Positions 34,585-44,914 of a DNA stretch of 64,000 nucleotides are shown one piece after another. The stretch's first letter is position 1, and the number at the start of each line of letters is the position of its first letter. Both the position numbers and the translations under genes were made by a program. The notes under the pieces were generated by a model. The model did not search any database. It was not told the origin of the DNA and saw only the letters and a list, made by a program, of their open reading frames with translations. Source of the stretch: Lactobacillus acidophilus (lineage in GTDB: Bacteria > Bacillota > Bacilli > Lactobacillales > Lactobacillaceae); contig NZ_CP139575.1 in the NCBI RefSeq assembly GCF_034298135.1, positions 1,364,001 through 1,428,000 of the forward strand, read 5' to 3'.

Positions 34585-34657
34585 TGGAGGCTAACGGGTT
34601 CGAACCGATGACCTCCTGCGTGCAAAGCAGGTGCTCTCCCAACTGAGCTAAGCCCCC
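34585..34657 (-). tRNA. tRNA-Ala (TGC)
   Basis: 73 nt, anticodon TGC, discriminator A, in the 16S-23S spacer. The acceptor GGGGGCT/AGCCTCC pairs with one G-T wobble. Confidence 0.96.
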
Positions 34658-34713
34658 AAGTTATTCTTTTTTAAGCCAGACATAACTTTAACTCTTTTTA
34701 TTCGTTATGTCAA

Positions 34714-34788
<75 letters not shown>

Positions 34789-34910
34789 GACTAACGCTTG
34801 GTATTCCAAATCGCTGAGGTACTACCCTCAAAACTAAACAAAGTTTCTTAGTGTGCTTCCGCTTGCTCTGGATACTTCTCTTAGTATTTCTACTCTCCAT
34901 ATCCTTCGCT

Positions 34911-36478
<1,568 letters not shown>

Positions 36479-36651
36479 TTTAAAAAGTTTGAATGATTGC
36501 TCATTCGATTATTTAAGATCTTTGTCTCAAATTTATTGCTTGCGAATTGACTTCGCTTCTTGTTTGGGTTTTTACACCCGCACACTTTTAGCGAAACTTT
36601 GTTCAGTTTTCAAAGTACTACCTCTGTCCGGTTAAACCAGACAGCTTTTAT

Positions 36652-36680
36652 ATTTTATCAAACCCTCAAGCTCTTGTCAA
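36652..36680 (-). promoter_or_regulatory. rRNA operon 2 promoter P2
   Basis: TTGACA (36675-36680), 17-nt spacer, TAAAAT (36652-36657) on the minus strand; identical to operon 1 P2. Confidence 0.85.
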
Positions 36681-36736
36681 GAACTTTTTCGAATTTGTTT
36701 TTTGTCGCTTTCGCTTTCGCTTGACGACATTTAAAT

Positions 36737-36765
36737 ATGTTACCAGCTTTTCTTTCGCTTTGCAA
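36737..36765 (-). promoter_or_regulatory. rRNA operon 2 promoter P1
   Basis: TTGCAA (36760-36765), 17-nt spacer, TAACAT (36737-36742) on the minus strand; identical to operon 1 P1. Confidence 0.7.
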
Positions 36766-36842
36766 GTACTTTTTTTATTTTTTCTTTGCTTGGCTTTTTA
36801 TTCTGCTGTCTTCGTCTCTTCTCTCGAAGCGACTTTATTAAT

Positions 36843-37024
36843 ATATAATACTTAAATCTCAATTGCAAGTATTTTTTCAATTAATTTTTAAGCATACATC
36901 ACGTAAAAACGCGACTTCAATAATATACCCTATTTATGGCTACTAGACAAGCATAAATTTAAAATGATTATTGTATTGATTCGTGTTAAAGTTGATACAT
37001 CAACATTTATAGGGGGTTTTTAAA
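36843..37024. other. Intergenic region between rRNA operon 2 and the reductase gene
   Basis: AT-rich and non-coding. It holds an inverted repeat GTTGAT-AC-ATCAAC (36991-37004) and the AGGGGG Shine-Dalgarno (37011-37016) of the downstream gene. No clear consensus promoter is seen; TG-T-TAAAGT (about 36983-36991) is the best extended -10 guess. Confidence 0.5.
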
Positions 37025-37978
37025 ATTAAAAAAATTGATCTGGCTATTATTGGTGGGGGACCTATTGGATTATTTGCAGCCCACTTTGCTCATTTGCATG
37101 GGTTAAATACTATAGTTTTTGATTCATTATCTGAAGTCGGTGGACAGCCACAGATGCTATATCCTTTTAAGCAAATTAACGATATTCCTGCATATAATTC
37201 AATTAGTGGAACAGATTTAATTCAAAAGCTAAAACACGATATCAAAAATGAAACTGAAATTATTACCAATCATAAAGTTGTAGATGTAACTAAACAAAGC
37301 GATGGATTTATCATTGATAATATAATTTATGCACGCAGCATTATCATTGCAACAGGTGCCGGTGCTTTTAAGCCTAAGGAATTACCTCTAAAAATCAGCG
37401 ATGAAATAAAAGAAAAAATTCATTATTTTGTTAAAGATCCTAGTCAATTTAAAAATCAAACTATTGGTGTTTTCGGTGGCGGCGATTCAGCACTAGATTT
37501 AGCTCTTGAAGTAGCAAAATATGCGAATGTTAAACTTATTCACCGTAGAGACCAATTTCGCGGTCTTGAATCAAACGTAAAAAAATTAAAATCTTTAAAA
37601 AACGTTGAAATTCTAACACCGTATCTTCCTAAAAAAATTGAATTGATCAATAATCAATTAGACATTAGTCTTAAAAAAATGGGTGTTGAGCAATTAAGAA
37701 ACGTACAATTAGATCAAATTGTTGTAGCTTATGGTTTTAGAGCAAATAATAGATTTGCTAAAAAATGGGGTATCAATTTAGAGCAATCAAATATTCCCGT
37801 AGATCCAACTATGAAGACAAATATCGATGGGATTTATGCTGCTGGAGACGTAGTTACTTATCCCGGACGTGTTCCCTTGATAGCTTTAGGATTTGGTGAG
37901 GCCCAAATTGCAATTACATCTATCATGCGCAATCTTTTCCCAGAAAAAAGCTTAACAATCCATTCAACTAGCATTTAG
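37025..37978 (+). CDS. FAD-dependent NAD(P)H oxidoreductase (ferredoxin--NADP reductase / thioredoxin-reductase-like), ATT start
   Basis: Flavoprotein of about 317 residues resembling YumC-type ferredoxin/flavodoxin--NADP+ reductases. The FAD motif is LAIIGGGPIGLFAAHFA at the N-terminus, EVGGQPQMLYP follows, the NAD(P) motif is IGVFGGGDSALDLALEVA near 140-160, and the closing FAD motif is GIYAAGDVVTYPGRVPLI. The frame that contains the first GGGPIG motif has no ATG, GTG or TTG between an upstream TAG (37010) and 37094. ATT at 37025 lies 8 nt after AGGGGG and gives (M)KKIDLAIIGGG, the expected family N-terminus. Starting at TTG 37094 would lose the FAD-binding loop. So either a rare ATT start or a start-codon mutation. 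Followed by the DedA gene with its Shine-Dalgarno at the stop. Confidence 0.85.
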   Translation: MKKIDLAIIGGGPIGLFAAHFAHLHGLNTIVFDSLSEVGGQPQMLYPFKQINDIPAYNSISGTDLIQKLKHDIKNETEIITNHKVVDVTKQSDGFIIDNIIYARSIIIATGAGAFKPKELPLKISDEIKEKIHYFVKDPSQFKNQTIGVFGGGDSALDLALEVAKYANVKLIHRRDQFRGLESNVKKLKSLKNVEILTPYLPKKIELINNQLDISLKKMGVEQLRNVQLDQIVVAYGFRANNRFAKKWGINLEQSNIPVDPTMKTNIDGIYAAGDVVTYPGRVPLIALGFGEAQIAITSIMRNLFPEKSLTIHSTSI

Positions 37979-37987
37979 GAGAATATT

Positions 37988-38638
37988 ATGGCTTTAATTG
38001 ATTTTATTTTACACATTGATGATCACTTAGTTACGATCGTTAATCAATTTGGCGGATGGTCTTATTTAATTCTTTTCGCTATCATTTTTATTGAAACTGG
38101 ATTGGTAGTTTTTCCATTTTTGCCCGGAGATTCTCTTATCTTCGCAGCAAGCGCTATGGCCGCCAACTCTAGATATGGTTTAAATATTTGGTTTATTTAT
38201 TTTGTAGTAGCAATCGCAGCAATAGTCGGAGATACTGTTAACTATGAAATTGGTGCCTGGTCTGCCCGAGCCGGAGAGAAACACAATTGGTTTAACAAGT
38301 TAATCAATAAAAATAATCGGTTAGCAGCTGAGAAATTTTTCGAGCGCCATGGTCCAATTACAATCGTTATTGGTAGATTCATTCCATTTATTCGTACTTT
38401 TGTTCCATTTGTATCTGGCGGAAGCAAAATGCACTATGGAAAATTTATCACCTATAATGTTTTAGGTGGTTTGCTTTGGACTGGTTTATTTACAATCATC
38501 GGCTTTTTCTTTGGTAATATTCCATTTGTCAAAGATCACTTCTCAATGATAGTAATAGCAATTATCTTAGTTTCAGTCGTTCCAATTGCAATCGTAGCAT
38601 TGAAGAAGAAATTATCACTAAAAAAAGAGTTCCATTAG
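37988..38638 (+). CDS. DedA family membrane protein
   Basis: 216-residue polytopic membrane protein of the DedA/SNARE-associated (VTT) family, linked to undecaprenyl-phosphate or other lipid recycling and envelope homeostasis. FIETGLVVFPFLPGDSLIFAA carries the PGD/E element. The amphipathic FFERHGPITIVIGRFIPFIRTFVPFVSGGSKM segment, seen in pieces EKFFERHGPI and GRFIPFIRTFVPFVSG, contains the conserved arginines. The basic C-terminus is cytosolic. Shine-Dalgarno AGGAG overlaps the preceding gene's stop region, so the two genes are co-transcribed. Ends within a bidirectional terminator. Confidence 0.93.
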   Translation: MALIDFILHIDDHLVTIVNQFGGWSYLILFAIIFIETGLVVFPFLPGDSLIFAASAMAANSRYGLNIWFIYFVVAIAAIVGDTVNYEIGAWSARAGEKHNWFNKLINKNNRLAAEKFFERHGPITIVIGRFIPFIRTFVPFVSGGSKMHYGKFITYNVLGGLLWTGLFTIIGFFFGNIPFVKDHFSMIVIAIILVSVVPIAIVALKKKLSLKKEFH

Positions 38639-38649
38639 GAACTCTTTTT
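38621..38649. terminator. Bidirectional terminator
   Basis: AAAAAGAGTTCC/GGAACTCTTTTT stem with ATTA loop; contains the last codons of the DedA gene and touches the stop of the converging DUF1461 gene. Confidence 0.9.
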
Positions 38650-39256
38650 ATTTTCTCAATAATTTTTCTGCAAAATATAATTCATAAATAATTCCGGCTA
38701 CTGCAAAACAAGAGGCAAAAAAGCCTTCTGTTAAGACATTAATAATTGGATCTGTATTTGGATCAAATAGCCAATCATTATTATTAAATAAAACGTGGTG
38801 AAAAATTACAAAAAAACTATCAAAATTGGTAATAGCAAATGGAAAAATAATAATTGGTAATAGCAATAAAATAAGTGCCGCTGATTTATCCAAATTGAGC
38901 AGTGCTTTTTTATTTTGCTTTTTAAAAATGAAATGTAACAGTAAACAAATAATGAAAACCAAAATTGTTAAAATAAACAAATTTTTACAGTCTGCAAAAT
39001 GTTCGGCAGCATTAGGCGAAGTGGGAAAATTATCCATTTTAAGCTTATTTTTTAAAGGCCAGACCAAATATACCATTAGCTGATTATAATTGTGCATAAC
39101 CTTAAATAAAGACATATGAACGGTCTCATAAGTCTTTTGTACAACCATAAATATAAAAAGAAGTGGCCAACTTGCTAAAATTGCACCGACTACACTACTT
39201 GAAAGTGCAAAAAAGAAATGATAAATGATCGAAAAAACATTATCTTTGCTAATCAT
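38648..39256 (-). CDS. DUF1461 / TIGR01906 family integral membrane protein
   Basis: 202 residues with about four hydrophobic segments (near 10-38, 92-112, 124-146, 178-196). The C-terminal extracytoplasmic signature FHHVLFNNNDWLFDPNTDPI is the hallmark of this family, whose function is unknown. Overlaps the end of the upstream HAD gene by 4 nt, so it is last in the metallophosphatase-YutD-HAD operon, a linkage often kept in lactobacilli. Confidence 0.88.
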   Translation of the reverse strand: MISKDNVFSIIYHFFFALSSSVVGAILASWPLLFIFMVVQKTYETVHMSLFKVMHNYNQLMVYLVWPLKNKLKMDNFPTSPNAAEHFADCKNLFILTILVFIICLLLHFIFKKQNKKALLNLDKSAALILLLLPIIIFPFAITNFDSFFVIFHHVLFNNNDWLFDPNTDPIINVLTEGFFASCFAVAGIIYELYFAEKLLRK

Positions 39257-40029
39257 AATTCAAATTCATCCAAACTATTAACTAAAACAGTAGGTTGACG
39301 TTTATTCTGAAGATCTTCTTTTTGAGTAATTCCAGTCAAAGTAAGCAATTGATCTACATCACTATTAAAGCCAGCTTTAATATCTGTATCATAATTATCA
39401 CCTACAATAAGCGCATCCCTTTTAGAATATCCCATCTTCTCAAGCGCCATATTAACAATAATCGACTCTGGCTTTCCAATATACAAAGGCTCTACACCAC
39501 TTGCTGCTGCAACAAATGCACACTGAGAGCCATTACCTGGAATTAATTCATCTTCGGCTGGCAAATTCATATCCGCATTTGTTCCAATAAAAGTGGCACC
39601 ACGTCTAATTGCACGCGAAGCTACACGGACCTTGTGATATGTGAGATCCGTATCCATCCCCACAATAACATAGTCAGGATTTTCTTCATTTAACTCGAAT
39701 TCCGGATGCTTCAAAAGTTCACTCCATAAACCAATTTGCCCAATAATATATAGGCCAATTTTGGTTTGGCAGTTTTTATTTTGATTCAAAATATAGCTAG
39801 CGGTTGCCATGCTTGGAGTATAAACATGCTTTATATCAGTATCTATACCGTGCCCCTTTAACTTATCTACAATCATTTGGGGAGTTCTAGTAGTATTATT
39901 AGTTAAAAATAGATAATCTCTTTTTTGTTCGATCAAACGATGAACAAATCTTACTCCTGATTCAACAGTATTTTTCCCCCGATATACTGTTCCATCCAAG
40001 TCAATTAAAAATAAGCGGTAATCCTTCAC
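39253..40029 (-). CDS. HAD-superfamily sugar phosphatase, NagD/TIGR01457 type
   Basis: 258-residue cytosolic phosphatase. Motif I DLDGTVYRG with the nucleophile Asp at about residue 10, motif II FLTNNTTRTP, cap domain C2 in the middle, and motif III/IV KPESIIVNMALEK and IVGDNYDTDIKAG. Family members dephosphorylate small phosphorylated metabolites, possibly 2-phosphoglycolate or glycerol phosphate; the true substrate is unknown. The start lies inside the 3' end of the YutD gene (29-nt overlap) and its stop overlaps the DUF1461 gene. Confidence 0.92.
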   Translation of the reverse strand: MKDYRLFLIDLDGTVYRGKNTVESGVRFVHRLIEQKRDYLFLTNNTTRTPQMIVDKLKGHGIDTDIKHVYTPSMATASYILNQNKNCQTKIGLYIIGQIGLWSELLKHPEFELNEENPDYVIVGMDTDLTYHKVRVASRAIRRGATFIGTNADMNLPAEDELIPGNGSQCAFVAAASGVEPLYIGKPESIIVNMALEKMGYSKRDALIVGDNYDTDIKAGFNSDVDQLLTLTGITQKEDLQNKRQPTVLVNSLDEFEL

Positions 40030-40636
40030 TATTTTCCCTTTCTCTTTTTCTTAATAATAAAAGAATGATGCCGTCCAACTTCTTTTTAACTGCAATCGAT
40101 TGTTTCTTCTTAAAACGTGTTTGATGAACACGACGTTTTTTAAATGGATTGTTATCTTGACGACGCGACTTCTTACGCTTACGTGAATGAAAACGATCAT
40201 TTTTAGAATATTCATGATGTTCACGTATTTTTTGTTGCTTTTGATGCTGATAATGATGAACTGGATTAGTCAATTCTAAAACAAAATATGGACTACCCGG
40301 ATTGCAATACTCCGTTATGTAATCTACAATTGCCAATTCTTTTTTATCAATAGATGTACGTGCTGCATCTTTATAAAAGCCTTTTAAGCGCAAATGTTCA
40401 CTAGAAACATCTCCAACCAAGTAATCATATTGATCAAGATATGGATCATATTTCTTCTTTAAAGTTTCTATATCAAGCGCATTCCGTTCATTAACAATAA
40501 CGCTATATAGTTGATCGTTAATTTTTAAGCTTTTTCCATCTTGAACAACACTAGCTAGCGAATGTCGCAACGGCTGTTCTTTTTCAAATTTATTTTCTTT
40601 TCCTTGCTCTTCCGCTTTTTTATTTTCTTCAGTCAT
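40001..40636 (-). CDS. yutD: YutD family protein (DUF1027)
   Basis: 211 residues from ATG 40636, the start matching the acidic MTEENKKAEEQ leader; an in-frame ATG 33 codons earlier lies inside the upstream gene. The conserved YutD core is about residues 40-130 (INDQLYSVIVNERNALDIETLKKKYDPYLDQYDYLVGD, seen in parts). It is followed by a very basic, His/Arg/Lys-rich tail (HYQHQKQQKIREHHEY, RKRKKSRRQDNN) that may bind nucleic acid. Function unknown. Overlaps both neighbours (8 nt upstream, 29 nt downstream). Confidence 0.88.
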   Translation of the reverse strand: MTEENKKAEEQGKENKFEKEQPLRHSLASVVQDGKSLKINDQLYSVIVNERNALDIETLKKKYDPYLDQYDYLVGDVSSEHLRLKGFYKDAARTSIDKKELAIVDYITEYCNPGSPYFVLELTNPVHHYQHQKQQKIREHHEYSKNDRFHSRKRKKSRRQDNNPFKKRRVHQTRFKKKQSIAVKKKLDGIILLLLRKRERENSEGLPLIFN

Positions 40637-42011
40637 TAATTTCACTTCTTGCTGGTAAAGGATATTTTTTAGCCAAATAATCACCAACAACTTCACGCAA
40701 AAATTGTGGGAATAAAAATTCATTTTCACCAACAATGGCTAAAGTTGGGAAAAACGGTACTAAAACATAATGATCCAAACAGGCAATTCGATATTCACTA
40801 TCAGGGTTAATTTCTTGACCATTAACATAAACAATTCTTTTACGCATATCAACTTTAATTCCCTTATAGTACATTTGCCCAAAGATTTTTCCTCGAAAAC
40901 TCATTCCTTGCAAAGGAAAATGATCCAAATAATGGCGATTTTTTTCAATTTCCATTACTAAACGCCATAAATCACTACCTTTAAGAGTTGAACGAACCAC
41001 ATGCATTGGGTGTGGTAATGCATTTTGCAAATCAAATTGTGTCAAAATACCACTTTTAAATGGTGTTAAAAATAAGCCTGAACTCAAAATAGCTAAATCC
41101 GTTTTAGCAAAATCCGCAATTGCATCAAGCGATACTTGTACTGCCGCAATTTTATCATCAGCAAATTTTTCAGGGAGTTTTGCTACTTTACGTTCTGATA
41201 AAAGCTGCTTTCCTTTTTCATAATAGCCCTTAATAACAGACTCATCTTCCGGCTCTTCTGGCATTGAAGCAGTTGCAACAGTATTAGGTACAATTTTAGT
41301 CACATGATGATCTTCTAACTCTACATGAATATCACCTACGTAGTTTCCCCATTTTCCCGTTTGGGTGATCCAAGTGTGATCAACTTTTTCACCCTGTACT
41401 ATCAAATCGTGACTATGACCACCAACAATTAGATCAATTTGTGGATAATTTTTAGCAAGCCAGCGATCCATCTTAAGTCCAATATGTGTAATCAAAATCA
41501 ACATGTCATATTGACCGTTAATCTTAGCCAGTTCCTTATCCATTGTGCTTCCTAGCATTTTGACATGCCAATGATTAGGACCATAAGTCATTGGATAGGC
41601 AGCGGTTAAGCCAATTAAAGCTATTCGTGTATTCTTTTTTGTAGTTAAAATTTTATGTCCAATTGCCCAATTAGGCATTGATTCATCTTCTTCACGCAAA
41701 TTTGCCAAAACAGTTGGAAAATCTGCATGATCAAATAAATGCTCAAGTACCCAATGAGGATTAGAAATACCTTCGTTATTACCAATCGTAACCGCAGTAT
41801 ACTTAAATCCATTCATCAATTTAATATTTGCTTGCCCTTCGGTAGCATCAGTTAATGGATGTGAGCGATCCATGAAATCACCTGCATCAAAGGTATAAAC
41901 TTCATCAACCGAGTTATCGGCTTGGGCCTTTTTTAAATATCGTCCAATTTTAGGAAAATGTTCAAAATGTGAATGAAGATCATTTGTATGTAAAATTCGC
42001 AATGTTTCCAT
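40629..42011 (-). CDS. Metallophosphatase / 5'-nucleotidase family protein (YunD-like)
   Basis: 460-residue calcineurin-type phosphoesterase. The N-terminal domain (about 1-260) has the dimetal motifs ILHTNDLHSH, DAGDFMD, GNNEG, ITHIG and GGHSHD; the C-terminal 5'-nucleotidase domain follows. No signal peptide and no cell-wall anchor, so it is cytosolic, as for YunD-type members rather than exported UshA. Likely hydrolyses nucleotides or nucleotide sugars; substrate not determinable. Its 3' end overlaps yutD by 8 nt. Confidence 0.92.
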   Translation of the reverse strand: METLRILHTNDLHSHFEHFPKIGRYLKKAQADNSVDEVYTFDAGDFMDRSHPLTDATEGQANIKLMNGFKYTAVTIGNNEGISNPHWVLEHLFDHADFPTVLANLREEDESMPNWAIGHKILTTKKNTRIALIGLTAAYPMTYGPNHWHVKMLGSTMDKELAKINGQYDMLILITHIGLKMDRWLAKNYPQIDLIVGGHSHDLIVQGEKVDHTWITQTGKWGNYVGDIHVELEDHHVTKIVPNTVATASMPEEPEDESVIKGYYEKGKQLLSERKVAKLPEKFADDKIAAVQVSLDAIADFAKTDLAILSSGLFLTPFKSGILTQFDLQNALPHPMHVVRSTLKGSDLWRLVMEIEKNRHYLDHFPLQGMSFRGKIFGQMYYKGIKVDMRKRIVYVNGQEINPDSEYRIACLDHYVLVPFFPTLAIVGENEFLFPQFLREVVGDYLAKKYPLPARSEIND

Positions 42012-42026
42012 TTTTTATGCTGCTTT

Positions 42027-42347
42027 CTATCCAATCCGATTAGCTTTTAATACCATATTATATGCATCCAAAACTTTTCCTTTAGGCTTATCCCATTCTA
42101 CCCAATTTGGCTTTTTCCAATCATCTTCATTCGTTAATGTCTGAAGATCATAATTAGCATTAATATACTTTTCGTATTCAATTAATGCGGTAGTACGCGG
42201 AATGTTTAGCTGCAATATTCTAACGCTTTTAATGTAACCATGGTCTGCAGCAAGTTCTGCAATCCCATTTTGATCGATATTAGAAATTTCATAATATCGA
42301 CTACCATCATTTCTTGTAATTTCTTCAATTAAATCCAATTGTTCCAT
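42027..42347 (-). CDS. Small conserved-looking protein of unknown function
   Basis: 106 residues, no family recognised. Start ATG 42347 is chosen because AAGGGTG lies 7 nt upstream; an in-frame ATG 10 codons before it has none. Acidic and soluble, without membrane segments or cysteines. The first ~30 residues read MEQLDLIEEITRNDGSRYYE; the end has a Trp-rich stretch DDWKKPNWVEWDKPKGK. It is 15 nt upstream of the metallophosphatase gene, so it probably leads that operon. Confidence 0.75.
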   Translation of the reverse strand: MEQLDLIEEITRNDGSRYYEISNIDQNGIAELAADHGYIKSVRILQLNIPRTTALIEYEKYINANYDLQTLTNEDDWKKPNWVEWDKPKGKVLDAYNMVLKANRIG

Positions 42348-42445
42348 CAAATCACCCTTAAGGAATAACAGAATCATACTATTATAAATAAAATAGAAAA
42401 AAATGTGTAACCATGCTATTGTAAATATGCGATAGAGGTGTACAC

Positions 42446-43813
42446 ATGAAATTTAAACGCCAAATCTTTTGGATCACTTTTTTAAGCTTAATCTTTTTTA
42501 TAAACAGTGGCTTCACTGTCGTCGGCCATCGCGGAGATCCTATCAAATATCCTGAAGAAACTATTCAGTCTGATAATTCCGCCTTTAATTCTGGGGCCGA
42601 CTACGTTGAACTCGATCTTCAACTTTCTAAAGATGGAGTCTTAGTCATCGCCCATGATGACGATCTTTACCGAGTTACGCATACACATGCAATTGTATCA
42701 CAAAATAATTTTGATACACTTAAACAACTAAGCTACGATAATGGTGAACATGTAATGTCACTTAACGAATTGTTTAAACATTATCAGAATAAGCCAAATA
42801 CTAAATTTGTTTTAGAAACTAAAATTGACCACAGTCTTAATCCTTCTTATGAACTTGAAGATAAAATCGCACAAGTAGTTAAAGATTATCATATGCAAAA
42901 AAGAATTATGATCCATTCTTTTTCTGCAGCCAGCTTATTTCACCTAAGAAAATTAATGCCCGATGCTTACTTGATCTTAATCGTTGGTAGCTTAAAAAGA
43001 ATTAATTTTAGTATTTTACCACAGGTTAACGCAGTAAATGCTTCTTCAGACATTGTACAAGAGCATCCCTTCTTAATCCATTGGCTCCATAAATTGAATA
43101 AACAGTTATATGTTTGGGCAGAAATGGATGAATCACCTGCTCTTTGGCACTGGTTAATCAATCGAAATGTAGATGGAGTAGTTACTAATTTTCCAGCTAC
43201 AGGTTTTAAATATAAATTAGCTAAAAGTGGTACCAAAAAATATTCAATTACTCAAACTGGAATTTATTTTGGTAAAACTAAAACTGCTACGATGATGAAC
43301 CCATACATTCGCATTAAAGAAAAAAAGTATGTTTATCCTGGACAGAAATTAAATATAATGTACGGCGTACGAATTGATGATCAGCTCTTTTATCAAATCG
43401 CTGAAAAGACTTTTATCTCTGCTCAATTCGTTAACCTTGATCTGCGGGCAAAAGATATTGCACCTTATCAAAATAAAAAAATTTTGGCCAAACCTAATAC
43501 CAAAGTACGTATTTATAAATTACCTGATAACCAAGCGAAAACTCCAAAATACTTACCAGAAAAAATATTTAAAATTCAAAATTTCAATGGAAGTCCTAAA
43601 AATATGTGGATTTATACAAAACTTGGTTGGGTCAAAGCTAAAGACATCTTATTTTATGGTTTCTTTAACAAAAATGATTTTAAGGACTACGATTTGTTGC
43701 CACGAGTTAGCCAATATACTAATTTAGCCTTACTACCATATAATCCTAATGAATTAGTTACCTCATCAAGTTATTGGCAAAGGCAAAAAGCTACTAATAA
43801 AATTTTATACTAA
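42446..43813 (+). CDS. Secreted glycerophosphodiester phosphodiesterase with extra C-terminal domain
   Basis: 455 residues. An N-terminal signal peptide or anchor (KRQIFWITFLSLIFFINSG) is followed at once by the GDPD domain (about 24-250). Catalytic His28/Arg29 lie in GHRGD, the metal ligands Glu55 and Asp57 in ELDLQ, and the general acid His70 in AHDDD. The usual PENT is PEET. The catalytic domain would cut glycerophosphodiesters, perhaps LTA or phospholipid head groups. Residues about 255-455 are not GDPD: two beta-rich, Tyr/Lys/Trp-containing blocks (YVYPGQKLNIMYGVRIDDQ, NMWIYTKLGWVKAKDILFYG) resembling SH3-like or SLAP-type wall-binding modules (inference). Single gene with Shine-Dalgarno AGAGGTG. 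Confidence 0.88.
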   Translation: MKFKRQIFWITFLSLIFFINSGFTVVGHRGDPIKYPEETIQSDNSAFNSGADYVELDLQLSKDGVLVIAHDDDLYRVTHTHAIVSQNNFDTLKQLSYDNGEHVMSLNELFKHYQNKPNTKFVLETKIDHSLNPSYELEDKIAQVVKDYHMQKRIMIHSFSAASLFHLRKLMPDAYLILIVGSLKRINFSILPQVNAVNASSDIVQEHPFLIHWLHKLNKQLYVWAEMDESPALWHWLINRNVDGVVTNFPATGFKYKLAKSGTKKYSITQTGIYFGKTKTATMMNPYIRIKEKKYVYPGQKLNIMYGVRIDDQLFYQIAEKTFISAQFVNLDLRAKDIAPYQNKKILAKPNTKVRIYKLPDNQAKTPKYLPEKIFKIQNFNGSPKNMWIYTKLGWVKAKDILFYGFFNKNDFKDYDLLPRVSQYTNLALLPYNPNELVTSSSYWQRQKATNKILY

Positions 43814-43846
43814 AAAATGATCAGCCTAATTAGACTGATCATTTTT
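43812..43846. terminator. Bidirectional terminator
   Basis: AAAAATGATCAG/CTGATCATTTTT stem between the converging glycerophosphodiesterase and ccpA genes. Confidence 0.92.
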
Positions 43847-43847
43847 A

Positions 43848-44849
43848 TTATCTATTTGCAGTACTTTGCTTTTTGACTAATTCATATGGCAATTCAATGT
43901 GAGTTTCATCAACTTCTTCATTGTTCATCAGCTTAGTCAACATTCTCATTGCAACAGCTCCCATATCATATAGTGGTTGCTTAATTGTAGTTAAAGCTGG
44001 ACGAACAACTGAAGCAAGCTGAGTTGCACTAGCAGTCACGATTTCCAAATCTTCTGGAATCTTCTTACCAGCATCCATTGCGGAATTCATAATACCAACG
44101 GATGAAATGTCGCGAGTAACAATTACACCATCAATTCCATCTTTAACAAGTTGTGGGTATAAATTATAACCATCTGAATAATCTCTTATTCCTGTATAAA
44201 TATGTGGCTCACCTAAATTATTTTCTTTAATAAATTCTTGATAAGCAGGAATTCTATTTTCACCGTTAACAACTGCGTCTTCATCTCCAACAACAATTGC
44301 TAAATTCTTCTTGCCATCATGCATCATCAAATTCAAAGCTTCTGTATCTGCTTTTTTGTAATCAATTGTAACAGAAGCAAATTCTTCACGATTGTCTTTG
44401 GTACCAGCTAAAACAACTGGAGTATCTGTTCGATTGAATGCTTCTGCTGCTTTATCTGGCAAACGGTTTGACATATAAATTACGCCATCAACCTGCTTGT
44501 TAAGCAAACTCTGAATAACTTGATCTTCTTTCATCAAGCGATTTTCAATACTTGTAATAATGATGTTGTACTTGTATAAAAGTGCAATATCATCAATTCC
44601 TTTAGATAATTCCGCAAAATATAAATTAGTTAAATCTGGGACAATCAAACCAACAGTAGTTGTACGTTTAGAAGCCAAACCTTGTGCTACCGCATTTGGT
44701 TGATAGTGTAATCTCTTAATAACTTCTAAAACACGATCACGTGTTTCTTTTCTAACATTATTATTTCCATTAACGACACGAGAAACGGTTGCCATTGAAA
44801 CCTTTGCTTCTCGAGCTACATCATAGATCGTAACTTCTTGCTTATGCAT
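43848..44849 (-). CDS. ccpA: Catabolite control protein A
   Basis: LacI/GalR-family global regulator of carbon catabolite repression; binds cre boxes when complexed with Ser46-phosphorylated HPr. 333 residues, the usual length. Helix-turn-helix at about 6-27 (TIYDVAREAKVSMATVSRVVNG) with hinge helix AVAQGLASKRTTTVGLIVPDLTN near 52-72, then the periplasmic-binding-like effector domain. Divergent from pepQ, the standard arrangement in lactobacilli, and controlled by a promoter whose -35 is covered by a cre box, so it is probably autorepressed. Confidence 0.97.
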   Translation of the reverse strand: MHKQEVTIYDVAREAKVSMATVSRVVNGNNNVRKETRDRVLEVIKRLHYQPNAVAQGLASKRTTTVGLIVPDLTNLYFAELSKGIDDIALLYKYNIIITSIENRLMKEDQVIQSLLNKQVDGVIYMSNRLPDKAAEAFNRTDTPVVLAGTKDNREEFASVTIDYKKADTEALNLMMHDGKKNLAIVVGDEDAVVNGENRIPAYQEFIKENNLGEPHIYTGIRDYSDGYNLYPQLVKDGIDGVIVTRDISSVGIMNSAMDAGKKIPEDLEIVTASATQLASVVRPALTTIKQPLYDMGAVAMRMLTKLMNNEEVDETHIELPYELVKKQSTANR

Positions 44850-44885
44850 CTCTTATCTCAGTCCTTCCAAAAAATCCTTCACTTT

Positions 44886-44914
44886 AATTTATCATTAAGT
44901 CTCATTAATTGCAA
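44886..44914 (-). promoter_or_regulatory. ccpA promoter
   Basis: Minus strand: -35 TTGCAA (44909-44914), 17-nt spacer, extended -10 TG-A-TAAATT (core 44886-44891). The -35 overlaps the cre box. Confidence 0.75.

Noticed and set aside
37094..37978. Reductase starting at TTG 37094
   Set aside because: Would drop the FAD-binding GGGPIG motif and has no Shine-Dalgarno; the coding frame clearly begins near 37025.
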